Positions 1-9,942 are shown, numbered from the stretch's first letter. The stretch: 64,000 nucleotides of DNA from Prevotella melaninogenica (GCF_018128065.1 NZ_CP072359.1:868001-932000), one strand, 5' to 3'. The notes: generated by a model from the letters alone, not told the origin. Numbers and translations: made by a program.

Positions 1-241
1 CTCGTAGCCCTTCGAAGCAGTATTCTTCATCTACCTTATACATTGTAAATCCATCTTTATGGTTACGTTCGTTACATTCCTCTGCCATTTGTCGTGCAAT
101 AGGGTGGGTGATACGTTTTAGAATCTCAGTTATAATCGGTTGATGACGTAATTGTCCGTATGTATAGCCTTCTCCGTTGATACCACCAGAACCTGATGGG
201 ATGTCTGAGTCGGAGATTATGCATAACTCTTTTGTTTCCAT
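1..241 (-). CDS. hypothetical protein, 3' part beyond the window
   Basis: The open frame starts at an ATG read from 241 and runs off the window edge, so only the first 80 codons are visible. The visible part begins METKELCIISDSD and has no signal peptide or membrane segment. It is the third gene of a tight minus-strand group and starts 10 nt after the stop of the 99-residue gene. I do not recognise the family. Co-transcription with the two small genes upstream is inferred from spacing only. Confidence 0.6.
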   Translation of the reverse strand, partial: METKELCIISDSDIPSGSGGINGEGYTYGQLRHQPIITEILKRITHPIARQMAEECNERNHKDGFTMYKVDEEYCFEGLR

Positions 242-251
242 TTATTCTTGT

Positions 252-551
252 TTAAGTATTCTGATTAAATTTTAGTTCAAACTCTGTGTAGAAGTCCCTA
301 ACATAAATGAAATCGAAGATGCTGAAGTTTGTATGGTTGTATAGATTGTGGAAATGCTGATGAAGGTGTAAGTCGTAACTCCATTCTCTGTCTAATCCTT
401 CATTCCAACAATCATCCGCATCTTGCAATCCCATGAGTTCCATTTCAGCCTTGTCATCTTCCTCTCTATGATATCCGTCGAAGCTCATACAGCAACCATA
501 TTTGCAATAGATGTCGTTATAACTTTCATCATTGAGAATCTCCCAAATCAT
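252..551 (-). CDS. small acidic hypothetical protein
   Basis: This is a 99-residue, strongly acidic protein rich in Asp, Glu, His, Tyr and Trp. It has no signal peptide or transmembrane helix. It overlaps the upstream 82-residue gene by 4 nt, which suggests translational coupling. Two cysteines in YCKYGCCMS near residue 18 could bind metal, but there is no second pair to complete a zinc site. The family is not recognised. The three small genes here could be cargo of a mobile or accessory region, but no integrase or transfer gene is visible. Confidence 0.6.
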   Translation of the reverse strand: MIWEILNDESYNDIYCKYGCCMSFDGYHREEDDKAEMELMGLQDADDCWNEGLDREWSYDLHLHQHFHNLYNHTNFSIFDFIYVRDFYTEFELKFNQNT

Positions 552-796
552 TTCTGAATCTTTTCCTTGAAAGGATTACTGTTCGAGTATTGTTTGTTTT
601 TTCCTAAGAAGATTTTACATTCTACCCCCTCAAACTGCAAGCTACTTCCACTATCTGCCAACATTTTCTTTGTGTTGTAATACAACTCTTTACTTTGTTG
701 ATAGTTTTTAATTACTACTTCTTTAAGTGTTTCGTTGAATTCCTTTAACAGCTGATAGTTTTCATCTGTTGGCTTGAATAGTTGGTTAAGGAGCAT
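548..796 (-). CDS. small hypothetical protein, first of a three-gene group
   Basis: This 82-residue, probably cytosolic protein has a mostly helical N-terminal half (residues about 10-50) and a basic C-terminus. It is the first gene of the minus-strand trio and its stop overlaps the next start by 4 nt. I saw no convincing -7 box (TAnnTTTG on this strand) in the 220 nt upstream. The family is not recognised. Confidence 0.55.
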   Translation of the reverse strand: MLLNQLFKPTDENYQLLKEFNETLKEVVIKNYQQSKELYYNTKKMLADSGSSLQFEGVECKIFLGKNKQYSNSNPFKEKIQK

Positions 797-875
797 TCGA
801 CGATTAAAGATGAGATTTTGGTTTAAGTGACAAAAAGAGACCTAAAATCTCTTGTAATCCATTTATTTCACGAAG

Positions 876-904
876 GAGGGTGTGTTCACAATTGACACAC
901 CCTC
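876..904. terminator. hairpin between the SusCD locus and the small-gene trio
   Basis: GAGGGTGTG (876-884) pairs perfectly with CACACCCTC (896-904) around an 11-nt loop. It lies just downstream of the susD stop on the minus strand. There is no clear U tract on that strand, so it is either a weak terminator or an RNA 3'-end stabiliser. The string TTGACACACCCTCTT in this hairpin recurs near 62901-62915 beside the tRNA. Confidence 0.5.
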
Positions 905-1022
905 TTTCAATAATCTAACGAAAACAATCTTGAGGCATGTGAGCACAAGTTTATTGGGTGTTTTTACCCACTTGCTTCTTCATAGCGTTTATTGATGCCT
1001 CTTTATTCTGCAAGTCTCCCTA

Positions 1023-2936
1023 TTAGTAGTTAGGACCTTCGCCAAAGTTTGGAGCCCCCTTGTCGTACCACACCCTTTCAGAGTTAAGCAGTTCAGGTCT
1101 TTGGCCATCTGTAAAGGTGAATCCTTGCTGCGTCATCGCAGTTTCAATAATAGTACGCATTTTATCGGCTGGATCGGGTTGAGCGATATAGAATCGGCGA
1201 GGCAACTCAGTGTTGGGCTTCATTGTAATCCAAGGAATGAGCGAGCTACCAACTTTAGGAACGCCAGAACGGCGCACTGTTACAAACTGCTCAAGTGGTT
1301 GATAGAAGAAATGTAGATACAATTGGATGTAAACCTTTTCTAAGTCACTTGGAATATTACCTGTTAGTTGGTAGTCAGAATTAGCCATCATCGTAGCAAT
1401 GGCTGCATCACCGTAGGTAACTGGCTCGTCTAACTTGTCATTACAATGTGCCTTATCGTAATAAGGTATTTTGTTTAGTATTGCTAAACGGTTATAAGCC
1501 TTTGCTGAAGCCTCAACGCCAAGTTTGAAGTATTCAGCTGCAGTATGTGGCAAGTTAGCACCCAGTAACTTAAACTCAGCCAGATAGAGGTTCATTTCAG
1601 CTGTGGAAAGGGTCATCTCGTAAAGTGGGTTATCTTCAGTGTCTTGTACCACCTTACCTTTTGGAGCTGTTGGGAAAGTGAAGTCAACGCGACCACGCAC
1701 TAATTCCTCGTTAAAGTACGACAATGGTGAGTAGGTTTTAGATTTGTCTCCATCAGTTACTTTCCATCTGGTAGTTACAAAATAGTTATTGTTTCCAGTA
1801 TATTCGGCTTTTTCTGATATAGCCATACCGATAGGCAATCCCTGATAGCGCACCCATGGTTCGCCGTCATCTTTCCAACTGTCGAAATGTTTTTTACCAG
1901 AAGCATCCGTTGTATAATTCACCTGGTCTAAAATATATTTAGGAATAGCACAGTTGTTATCCCCTCTTGCTTGTGCATCGAAGAATGCTTGAATAACCTC
2001 AGAGTTGAAATCGTTTTTGGTAAACATCACCAGCATTCGTGGATCTTTGTTACGTTTCATGAAGTCGATAACGTTTTTGCTGCTAACACCTAAGTTCACA
2101 CTATTATCACTTCCATAGGTGTTGTTGCCACCATCTCCACCTGTACCTTTATTATATACATAGTCGTCTGCAATAGATTGCATCACGTTTGCATCGTCAG
2201 CACCCACCTCTTCAGCTATTTTTAAGGCTTTAGCTTTGTTTTGGTGAAGAAGTCTTACTGCAATTTTAAGTTTTAGGGCGTTTACAAATTTTACCCATTT
2301 CTTAGTATCTCCCCCGTAGGCTAAGTCATTGTCTCCAACACTTATCTGCGTTGTCGTTGACTTCAGTTTATCCAGGTCGGTGTTCAGTTCGGTCAGCCAT
2401 TGGTCGAATAGACTCTCCTGCGATTCGTAGTTCGGTGTTAATGTACCTCCATATTGGGCTTGTGCAGCTTCAGAGTAAGGTCTTGAGCCAAAGAGGTCGG
2501 TATCGAACAGTCCCATGTAAACTGTTAGAGCGTTTGCCATAGCCGAAAGGTGTGAATATTGAGCAGCTTTGTTAGCTGGCATCTTATCGATAGTAGATTT
2601 AATATCGTTCTCGTATCGTTTAACATAAATAAGCTGAGAACCCACACCGCCCAGTTCAGCCAACTTGTTATACAAGTCATTAAAACTACTTGATGGTGAA
2701 TATGCCTGAACTATTTTTGACGTGTAAGCCCCATCGTAATACCACAGCAGGTAATCGAAGGGCTGGTATTGCACCTGTTCCTGAGTAAACAAGAACACAG
2801 GATTTCCTTCGGCGATAGTCGATGGGTCGGTATTTATTTTTGCGTATTCGCTTTCGCTGCATCCTGTTGTTAGTATCATGCATGTGGCACATATACCAAA
2901 GGCGAGCGACTTGAATTTTATAATATTCTGTTTCAT
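1023..2936 (-). CDS. SusD/RagB-family outer-membrane nutrient-binding lipoprotein
   Basis: This is a surface lipoprotein that caps a SusC-type TonB transporter and binds its glycan or peptide ligand. The ATG at 2936 is chosen because it is followed at once by a lipoprotein signal (MKQNIIKF... with lipobox LTTGC). An ATG at 2948 directly after the susC stop would add four residues. At about 637 residues, with helical repeats and a C-terminal region ending in GEGPNY, it fits the SusD-like families. The susC reading frame lies directly upstream. Because that partner carries an in-frame stop, this SusD may work with a crippled transporter. Substrate cannot be told, as no glycoside hydrolase is adjacent. 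Confidence 0.9.
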   Translation of the reverse strand: MKQNIIKFKSLAFGICATCMILTTGCSESEYAKINTDPSTIAEGNPVFLFTQEQVQYQPFDYLLWYYDGAYTSKIVQAYSPSSSFNDLYNKLAELGGVGSQLIYVKRYENDIKSTIDKMPANKAAQYSHLSAMANALTVYMGLFDTDLFGSRPYSEAAQAQYGGTLTPNYESQESLFDQWLTELNTDLDKLKSTTTQISVGDNDLAYGGDTKKWVKFVNALKLKIAVRLLHQNKAKALKIAEEVGADDANVMQSIADDYVYNKGTGGDGGNNTYGSDNSVNLGVSSKNVIDFMKRNKDPRMLVMFTKNDFNSEVIQAFFDAQARGDNNCAIPKYILDQVNYTTDASGKKHFDSWKDDGEPWVRYQGLPIGMAISEKAEYTGNNNYFVTTRWKVTDGDKSKTYSPLSYFNEELVRGRVDFTFPTAPKGKVVQDTEDNPLYEMTLSTAEMNLYLAEFKLLGANLPHTAAEYFKLGVEASAKAYNRLAILNKIPYYDKAHCNDKLDEPVTYGDAAIATMMANSDYQLTGNIPSDLEKVYIQLYLHFFYQPLEQFVTVRRSGVPKVGSSLIPWITMKPNTELPRRFYIAQPDPADKMRTIIETAMTQQGFTFTDGQRPELLNSERVWYDKGAPNFGEGPNY

Positions 2937-2948
2937 AATGAAAGGCAT

Positions 2949-5900
2949 TTAGAATGTAGCGTTTAATGTGAAGAGATAGCTTGCTGTGTAAGGCATAAAT
3001 GATCGCATACGGAACTGCGCAGCTCCTGTTCCACGTACCGATTCAGGATTCTCGTGATTTGGCGCAGTGTTCAGTAGGTATGCCAAGTTACGTCCGGTGA
3101 AACTAAGGGATAAGTTCTTTGCACCGATATAGCTGCTAATTTTGGTTGGAACGTTGTACGAGAGAGTTATTTCTCGCAGAGCGATGTAGTTGATTTTCTT
3201 AAACCAATCATCGTTAATAACACCTGTTCCCCAGCTATTCTTAAAGTATGCAGCACTTTGTAGGTGTGCAGGTTCTACATAACCTTTTTCGTAAGCCTCC
3301 TGATAGGTCATTCCACTAACGTCTTGGTTAGTTCCTCCCGGCGTGGTAACAATAGTCCCTGCATCGAAAACGGCATCAGGAATAAAGCCATCAGTAAACA
3401 CCTTATCTTGCGCATTAGCGTATTTGCTGGTCCAGGTCATCCCCTTACGGTATTTCTCGGTCTCTCCAGAGAAACCGTATGCAGTTGCGTAGCGTGAGTT
3501 ATACGAAGCAACGTATCCTCCAAAGCGTGCGTCAAATAGCACATAGAGACTAAGGTCTTTCCATCTCAGGGTAGAGTTTAGTGATCCAAGGAAGTTAGGC
3601 AACATCGATCCAACTTCTTTCACAGTACCTCCGCGCTTATAATACACTGTTCGGAATTTGTTAGTGTAGCCCACCACTGGTTTGCCAGTCTTTTCGTCGG
3701 TCTTTATCCAAGAGTCAGACATTAGCATACCATAGTCGGAGCCTACTTTGGCAACAGATGCTATGCGGTAGTTACCATAGTTTGCTGCACCATCCAGATT
3801 AATGTAAGAGGTTACATCAGGACTTAGTTCTACAATCTTATTGCGGTTGCGAGTGTAAGTGAAATTTAGGTCCCATTGCCATTGTTTCTTCTTTATAGGA
3901 GTTGTGTTGAGTGCTATTTCTATACCTTAGTTCTGTATATTACCAGCGTTGATTAGCTTTTCTTTTACGCCCGATTCCCAAGGTACATTGATAGTCATAA
4001 TTTGGTTTCGAGTGTTCTCCTTATAATAGGTGAGGTCTACCCCAATCCTACTGTCAAGGAAACGCCAGTCAAGTCCCACTTCCCAAGCATTCTTACGTTC
4101 AGGTTTTAAGTTGGTACTCTTCATATTCTCAGGGATAGTCATTCCATATATTTTCTTGTCGCCACGTTGATATGTTGCCACAGAATAGCCCGAATTTATA
4201 TAATAAGGAGAGGTGTCGTTTCCCACCTGCGCCCAAGAACCGCGTACCTTTGCAAAGCTAACCCATTTTGGAAGTTTGTCTTTGAAGGTTTCTGTGATGA
4301 TCCATGAGCCCGAAACAGAAGGATAGAAATAAGAGAAATTACCTGTTCCGTAGCTGTAAACCAAGGCTGAGGACCAGTCGTTACGTCCCGTTATGTCCAA
4401 GAATAGTTGATTCTTCCAGCTTGTTCCAATCATAAAGATGGTAGAGACGATACGCTTGGTGTTGAATTTATACGCATTAAAGCTGGCTTGTTGTTTTGAA
4501 TTCTTGATAAAGAATTGGTTGGGCACAATAAGTCCACCGTTCGTACTCTCGCTATTATACTGTGCATATTGGTTAAAATATTCCTCACGTAAGAACCCGT
4601 GCACTTCCCAGTCCTTATTAATTTGATAGTTTAGGTTGGCCGCAAGGTACAAGTTCTCTTGTGTAGTGTGCGTGTGTGAGAGTGCATAAGACCCACCTTC
4701 GTTGGCATAACCACTACCAGGGGCTTTTAGCTCGCCATCGATGGCATAATAGTTGAGCGAACCACCAGTTGAAAGCTGTAGCCAAGGCAGTGCTTGAATA
4801 TTGATGTTAAGCACAGGGCGAAACATGGTTTCTGTTTGTTTGTAATCGTTTTCAAAGATACTCCACCACAGCTCCTTGCCAGGTACAGCACGATAGAGAT
4901 CGCCATATCTTTCGCTGGCAAGTCCACCATGTTCCCCTTTGTAAAGGTTACGATAACGATTAACATCGTATTCACGTGGGAACGTACTATTAGCAAAGTA
5001 TTCTCCAATGTTTAATGGTGCATTACGGGGCTGTGATTGCGTAAAGTTCACGCTGAAATCTACCGTCACGATATTTCCAATCTTTTGTGAAGCTTTTCCT
5101 AAGAACGACAGACGGTTAAAGGTGTTGCGTGGTGTAGTACCCTTATTATATTTATAAGATGCTGAAGCATAGAATTGTGTACGATCATTACCACCTTGCA
5201 ATGATACATTCGTATTGGTATTAAAGCCTGTGTCGTAAGCATCTTTATAGTTGTTTGGGAACATTTTCGCTGTTCCCATTGTCCCATCGTACTGTTCAAA
5301 CTGTTTACCTTCAGCCCATGAGATATTAGGTCCCCAAGCATAGTTACCATATTGTTCGATGAGCGAGTATTCACCTTTAGAGTTACGAGCGAACGATGTC
5401 ATGTTATCGCTCCAAAGGTTGCCCGTGGCAGTGTATTCGTCTCCGTAATCTACAGCACCAGGGAAAGCTCCAATCATATAGGTGTTTTGTAGATCTGGAG
5501 AACGATAGACTGTTTCTAATCCTATAGTTTGCGAAACCTTTACAGTAACACCTTTGCCTGCTTTCCCACTTTTAGTGGTAATTACGACAGCACCATTCAA
5601 ACCACGTGAACCATATAATGCTGTTGCTGCAGCGCCTTTTAGTACGCTCACACTCTCAAAGTCGTCGGGGTTAAGGTTCTTTAGTTGGTTACCATAGTCG
5701 TTGATATTGCTATTCCAGTCAGCGTCCCCTGATTGGCTTGTAGCATTATCTAATATCACACCGTCTACTACAAAGATAGGTTGGTTGTTGGCATTAAGAG
5801 TAGATGCACCTCTTATTTGAATTTTAGTAGAACCAAACATTCCACCGTCTGACTGGCTGATCTCTACACCAGCCACCTTACCTTGCAATGCTGTAACAGG

Positions 5901-6335
5901 AGAAACCGTGTTGGCTCGTTCCAGTTCATCGCTTTTCAGTTCGGTGACAGCATAACCCAATGCTTTTGTTTGTCGTTTAATTCCCAATGCCGTAACCACC
6001 ACATCATTAAGCGCAGTGGCTTCTTCTTCAAGGGCAACGTTTATCTGTTGTCGACCATTAATATCTACATTTTTAGGCTTCATTCCCAAGTATGAGAATA
6101 CTAACGTGCCTTTTGTGGGGCATTGTAGGGTGTATTGCCCGTCGATATTAGTCACAGTACCCATATTTGTACCTTTCACCGTTACCGAAGCACCGATTAC
6201 AGGCTCGCCCGTTGGGTCTTTCACAATGCCACTAACCGTGACATTTTGCGCATAAAGCTCAGTAGCGAACATCCATATCAGTGCCATCATACAGATTCGC
6301 CATAAGGCTTGCGCTTTGTTCTGCTTGTTGTTCAT
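2949..6335 (-). pseudogene. SusC/RagA-family TonB-dependent transporter with an in-frame stop
   Basis: Read through, this would be a protein of about 1128 residues: signal peptide, carboxypeptidase-like domain (VTVSGIVKDPTGEPVIGASV), TonB box region, plug (QIRGASTLNANNQPIFVVDG) and a 22-strand barrel ending in LFTLNATF. A TAA at 3927-3929 ends the first part after 802 residues, within ...NAGNIQN. The next codons stay open in the same frame (GIEIALNTTP...) to 2949, so this is a nonsense change (AAA or AAG to TAA) and not a frameshift. The stop removes the last strands and the terminal Phe needed for barrel insertion, so function is doubtful unless the stop is read through or is a base error. 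Confidence 0.88.
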
Positions 6336-7003
6336 TTTGCTTATAGTTAAAGATTAATGTGTAATATTTATTGTTTAGGTGTTATTTATGTCTCTATCTC
6401 ACTTTCATTCGGTGCCAACTCTTTTTGTTTGGTTTTGTTGTTTTGAATAATAAAGTCAGCTTTTCACGCTCTTTTCTTAGTTATGTGATGATTTGAAGAT
6501 GTCACGAAACCTTATCACATCAGATTTATTAAGCATCGAATTAGTGAGTTGGCTTTTTATGCGTTGGTTTACTTCCTTACGGCATATAGCATTTAAAATG
6601 TCAGAACACTCATTGTCACCTTTTATAGGTATTGCTTATTTGGACTCTTCGTAGTGCTTTTATCTATTCAACACACATTTTGTGTTGTGGTTAGCTTTGT
6701 GTATCAGTTATTACCACAATGAATATGTCGCTCTTGGGGATTCTTACCGAGATAATTCTATTTGTTTAGTTATAGATTTTATTAATATTTAATAACTTCT
6801 TCGAGCGGGACAGATTTTTACTCCAAAGATGATTCTGAGTATTGTAGATATTGTAATCTCAATTGTTGGTTAGTGTTAGTACGTTTGACGATACACCAAG
6901 TGTTGCTTAACGGTTGTTTATATATTTCTTATTCTGTGAGCAAATTTAAACAAAATAAATATATTAAGCAATAAAAGGGGTGATTATTTTTTGTTAATAT
7001 ATA
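6336..7003. other. long non-coding region upstream of susC
   Basis: About 670 bp lies between the susC start and the IS66 end with no supported gene. On the minus strand a TAnnTTTG box (TAAATTTG, 6948-6941) could be the -7 element of the susC promoter, which would give a leader of about 600 nt. No good -33 box pairs with it. A weak hairpin (CAACACA 6669-6675 with TGTGTTG 6681-6687) lies inside. Nothing else is supported. Confidence 0.4.
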
Positions 7004-7028
7004 GTAAGCATCCAAAATTCGCCGTCTT
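7004..7028. repeat. IS66 terminal inverted repeat, left in this window
   Basis: These 25 nt begin GTAAGCATCCAAAATTCG and match the reverse complement of 9186-9210 with a single C/A difference at repeat position 17. This is the tnpC-side end. Confidence 0.93.
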
Positions 7029-7079
7029 GCCACTTCACAAAAAATCCTTATATGACTGGCTTCATATAAGGGTTCTATG

Positions 7080-8738
7080 CTATTTATAGTTTATGGGTAG
7101 CAGTTTAATCAATTCCTCATCCTCCATGTCCAGCAAGGGTTTTGCTAATACCTGCCTTAACCACATGTTAGGTTCTATCTTTGCTTCCCTACAACATGCC
7201 ATGAACGTATAGAAGATGGCATTGTTTTCAGCTCCTTCGTTGTTGCCACAGAAAAGATAGTTCTTCCTTCCTAACGTAATGGGTCTGATGGCTTGCTCCA
7301 TAAGATTGTTATCTATATTGAAATGCCCATCTTGTACGTATCGGCTGATGCGTATCCATACGGAGAAGGCATAACGCAGAGCTTTCTCCATAGCTTCGCC
7401 AGGGAGATATTCCTTGTGTACCTCCTTCATATATGCTTCAAGAGTCCTTAATATAGGATATGCTTTGGATTTTCTTTCAGCCTGAATCTCTTCGTAGCTG
7501 GCGTTACTGTGTTTTAAGTTTGCTTCTAACTCGTAGAGTACGGCGATCATCTTAACGATATGGGCGGCATTCTTGTCATTTGTCGATAAATGCTCGAACT
7601 TTCGCCGGACATGTGCCATACATCCCAAGAGCTCTATGCCTTGAACGTTTTCAAATCTGCTGTAAGCTTCATACCCATCGGATTGTATAGCACCATGATA
7701 GCCTTTGAAGAGTTCGTCGGGTACGGCTCCAGATCGTGAACCTTCCTTCCAATGAAAGAAGACCCCTCGGCAGTGCAGCGCATCTCTTACTCCCCACAGA
7801 TAACCCTTGCGAGTCTTACCCTTACGGTCGGCAACTTGTACGCTTGTCTCATCAACTTGCAAGTAGGGACTCTGTAAAATCAACTTTGCTTGGAGTTTAT
7901 ATAGAGGATATAAAGCGTTAGCTGTGCTGTGAACCCAGCTGTTTATGGTAGAGGTTGGGATGTTGATGCCATACTCTTTCCATCTGGTGCTTTGTCTATA
8001 CTCTGGCAAATGATAGACAAACTTTCCTGTGATAATCTCAGCCAGCAGAGAGGCATCGGCAAAACAATCCACAGCTTGCTTCTGTAAAGGAGCTTCCAGT
8101 ATGTCAATCTTTGCATCCGTGGGTTTTGCGTCTTTCAAACGGCAGACGATGCGGTCTTCAACCTTAACATAAAAGCTTGAGGGACGTAAGCACAAGTGTT
8201 CTGTCTTATCGTGACCGATGATAACCATACGGTTTTCATCATACCCATCTGGATAAATCTCAGTAACCACACGCTCTATATCATTAGGAACATAAGAGGC
8301 ATATGGCTTGCCTTTTCTCGTAGAACGAGCGTTACAGCTTGCTTCCCTGCGCTGCTTAGCTTGCTTCTCTACTTCCTTAATGATAGTTGGTATTTCCCCC
8401 GAAAGTTGTTTACCTTCTTTTGCCCAATCTTTATCAAAGAACGAACCTGCCCAGCCGTTGGGACTCTCAGGTAAACGCTTTTCGCTACGTCTACCGAATA
8501 CCATACGCTCAAGTTCAAGAATACGTTGAGATTTTCTTGCTAACTCTGCATCCTTTTGCTTAAGCTCTTCGTCCTTTTGCTTAAGTTCTGCATCCTTTTG
8601 CTTAAGTTCAACATTCTTGCTCTTAAGTTCTACATCCTTACTTTTAAGCTCCATGTCTTTCTGCTCAAGAAGATTTATAACATCTTCTCGAGTTAAAAAA
8701 TGATAGTTAGACGCAGTCTTATTGTTGGATGTATTCAT
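7080..8738 (-). CDS. tnpC: IS66 family transposase TnpC
   Basis: This 552-residue DDE transposase has an N-terminal leucine-zipper region (residues about 20-70) made of near-identical heptads of the ELKQKDA type. The IS66 catalytic core follows, with YLQVDETSVQV (first Asp), AIQSDGYEAYSRF (second Asp) and NLMEQAIRPI (Glu). The end, NNAIFYTFMACCREAKIEPNMWL, matches the IS66 C-terminal domain. The cysteine pair of the usual IS66 zinc finger is not obvious, as in several Bacteroidota members. The gene looks intact, but its helper TnpB is interrupted, so transposition may need help in trans. Confidence 0.95.
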   Translation of the reverse strand: MNTSNNKTASNYHFLTREDVINLLEQKDMELKSKDVELKSKNVELKQKDAELKQKDEELKQKDAELARKSQRILELERMVFGRRSEKRLPESPNGWAGSFFDKDWAKEGKQLSGEIPTIIKEVEKQAKQRREASCNARSTRKGKPYASYVPNDIERVVTEIYPDGYDENRMVIIGHDKTEHLCLRPSSFYVKVEDRIVCRLKDAKPTDAKIDILEAPLQKQAVDCFADASLLAEIITGKFVYHLPEYRQSTRWKEYGINIPTSTINSWVHSTANALYPLYKLQAKLILQSPYLQVDETSVQVADRKGKTRKGYLWGVRDALHCRGVFFHWKEGSRSGAVPDELFKGYHGAIQSDGYEAYSRFENVQGIELLGCMAHVRRKFEHLSTNDKNAAHIVKMIAVLYELEANLKHSNASYEEIQAERKSKAYPILRTLEAYMKEVHKEYLPGEAMEKALRYAFSVWIRISRYVQDGHFNIDNNLMEQAIRPITLGRKNYLFCGNNEGAENNAIFYTFMACCREAKIEPNMWLRQVLAKPLLDMEDEELIKLLPINYK

Positions 8739-8801
8739 TAGAAAACCAGTTATTTATATGATACAAAGGTACGAAAAATATCTGGATTTTGCAAGAATTT
8801 T

Positions 8802-9146
8802 CTAAGGTTTATTGTAACGTTTTCTTCGATAACAATGAGGATTTATACCTTCTATATAAAGGACCAATTCATCCCATCGAAGTTCATAAAATCCCTTGGT
8901 TTGCTGCATGATTTTACCACTTAAACAACCCTGTGCCATCTGCTTGTGGTATACGACAAAACCACATCGTTCCCAATGAAGCAGCTTGATACGATTGCGA
9001 GAACGATTATAAAACACATAGACACAACCATCAGATGGATTAAAATCGTTACCACGGACGAATTGACATAATCAAAGCATTCCCTGGCGCATATCCACAG
9101 GAGAACAACAAACCCGATAAACATTTGTTTCATTCAGTGCAAACAT
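8802..9146 (-). pseudogene. tnpB: IS66 accessory protein TnpB with internal TGA
   Basis: Reading from the ATG at 9146 gives MFALNETNVYRVCCSPVDMR, typical of TnpB. A TGA at 9072-9074 follows after 24 codons, and the same frame then continues (LCQFVRGNDFNPSDG... YNRSRNRIKLLHWERCGF) to 8802. Without the stop it would be 114 residues, the normal family length. IS66 transposition generally needs TnpB, so this copy is probably not autonomous. Confidence 0.88.
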
Positions 9147-9185
9147 CTTTTTTGTGCAAAGGTAGCAACAATGCGGTATCCACAA

Positions 9186-9210
9186 AAGACGGCTAATTTT
9201 GGATGCTTAC
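9186..9210. repeat. IS66 terminal inverted repeat, right in this window
   Basis: This is the reverse complement of 7004-7028 with one mismatch. It ends ...TTTTGGATGCTTAC and lies 40 nt upstream of the tnpB start. Confidence 0.93.
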
Positions 9211-9221
9211 TTTATTTCTTC

Positions 9222-9422
9222 CTAAATCTTTTTATATATGTCACGGTCGTTGCCGAAAGGGTAAAAGCCGAATATACTTAGACTTGGGATATAAGTGTAT
9301 CGGCTGTTACACTTTGGGCAAGGCATTGGGACAGAGAATGTTGTTGCATTATACTCAATGTCTAATGCGCGAAAGGTGTTGTTGCAGTTGTCGCATGTGA
9401 AAGTGATATGACCTCTAATCAT
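9222..9422 (-). CDS. small zinc-ribbon protein, possibly truncated
   Basis: This 66-residue cytosolic protein has two CxxC pairs, C10-C13 (CDNC) and C35-C38 (CPKC), which should bind one zinc as a ribbon. The role is unknown; such small ribbons are common in Prevotella. It ends IYKKI followed by TAG at 9222-9224. The next codons of the frame would be Glu-Glu-Ile-Lys before the IS66 end at 9210. The stop may thus be a nonsense change in a gene whose tail was removed by the insertion, or simply the natural end. Confidence 0.7.
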   Translation of the reverse strand: MIRGHITFTCDNCNNTFRALDIEYNATTFSVPMPCPKCNSRYTYIPSLSIFGFYPFGNDRDIYKKI

Positions 9423-9507
9423 AAGTGATGTGATTTTAATGTATAAATATTTTATTATGATATAATGACCATTAAGCGTTATTCTTTGCTTTTATTGCTG
9501 ATGTCTT

Positions 9508-9590
9508 TTTGCTCATCACACGTGGTGTTGTTGGTTAGCACGAGTAGTGCTGTTGGTTAGCACCAATGGTGCGGAGGCTTAGCACGTCGT
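9508..9590. repeat. 22-bp tandem repeat array A (G+C-richer family)
   Basis: Three full 22-bp units lie at 9520-9541, 9542-9563 and 9564-9585, with partial copies outside. The shared core is GGTGCTGNGGNTTAGCAC. Each unit carries a short dyad (GTGCT...AGCAC). The period is not a multiple of three and no open frame spans it, so it is non-coding. Related arrays occur at five other places in the window. Confidence 0.85.
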
Positions 9591-9795
9591 AAGATATTGT
9601 GGAGTTAGGGTACAATCAGTTGTTAGGAGTTGTCTTGCAGCATTGAGAATACGTCTTAATTGATTGATAGCTTTTGTTTGTCAAGATATATTTGCTTACG
9701 AGTAATGTTTGGTTTTTGTTCATTTTTCTTCAACTGTTTTGTTTCTGTTTGCAAAATAAATGCTTAATTGTGAGAGGCACAAAGGATTTAATTTG

Positions 9796-9803
9796 TATTT
9801 TTG
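9796..9803 (+). promoter_or_regulatory. -7 promoter box TATTTTTG
   Basis: The box matches TAnnTTTG exactly, but no good TTTG lies 19-21 bp upstream. It would start a leader of about 190 nt before the gene at 9997. That leader holds a 17-codon ORF (9839-9892) and two direct copies of CTGTCAGATA (9943-9952, 9961-9970). Confidence 0.45.
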
Positions 9804-9942
9804 CGACAGAGTAGCTTTATTGTTGCAATTAGTAATATATGAAGAAAGGAAGTTTGAACATGTATGAAATGTCTTGTTGGGACATTCTTTAAGGATTGAA
9901 CTTGGTAGCTGTATAAACTGTTGAAGATGAAAAAGTGGAAAT

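Larger units (their letters stand above)
7004..9210 (-). mobile_element. IS66-family insertion sequence (tnpB-tnpC type, no tnpA)
   Basis: The element is 2207 bp, bounded by 25-bp inverted ends with one mismatch and starting GTAAGCATCC. It holds a full tnpC and a tnpB with an internal stop. There is no room for a tnpA before tnpB. IS66 elements usually make 8-bp target duplications, but the flanks here (AATATATA at 6996-7003 and TTTATTTC at 9211-9218) differ. It may therefore be old, or a product of recombination between two copies. Confidence 0.93.

Noticed and set aside
7004..9210. A hidden tnpA in the IS66 element
   Set aside because: Only 40 nt separate the tnpB start from the inverted repeat, so no TnpA can be encoded there.
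9508..9590. CRISPR-like array
   Set aside because: Units are contiguous 22-bp repeats without unique spacers, copies diverge from each other and no cas genes are present.
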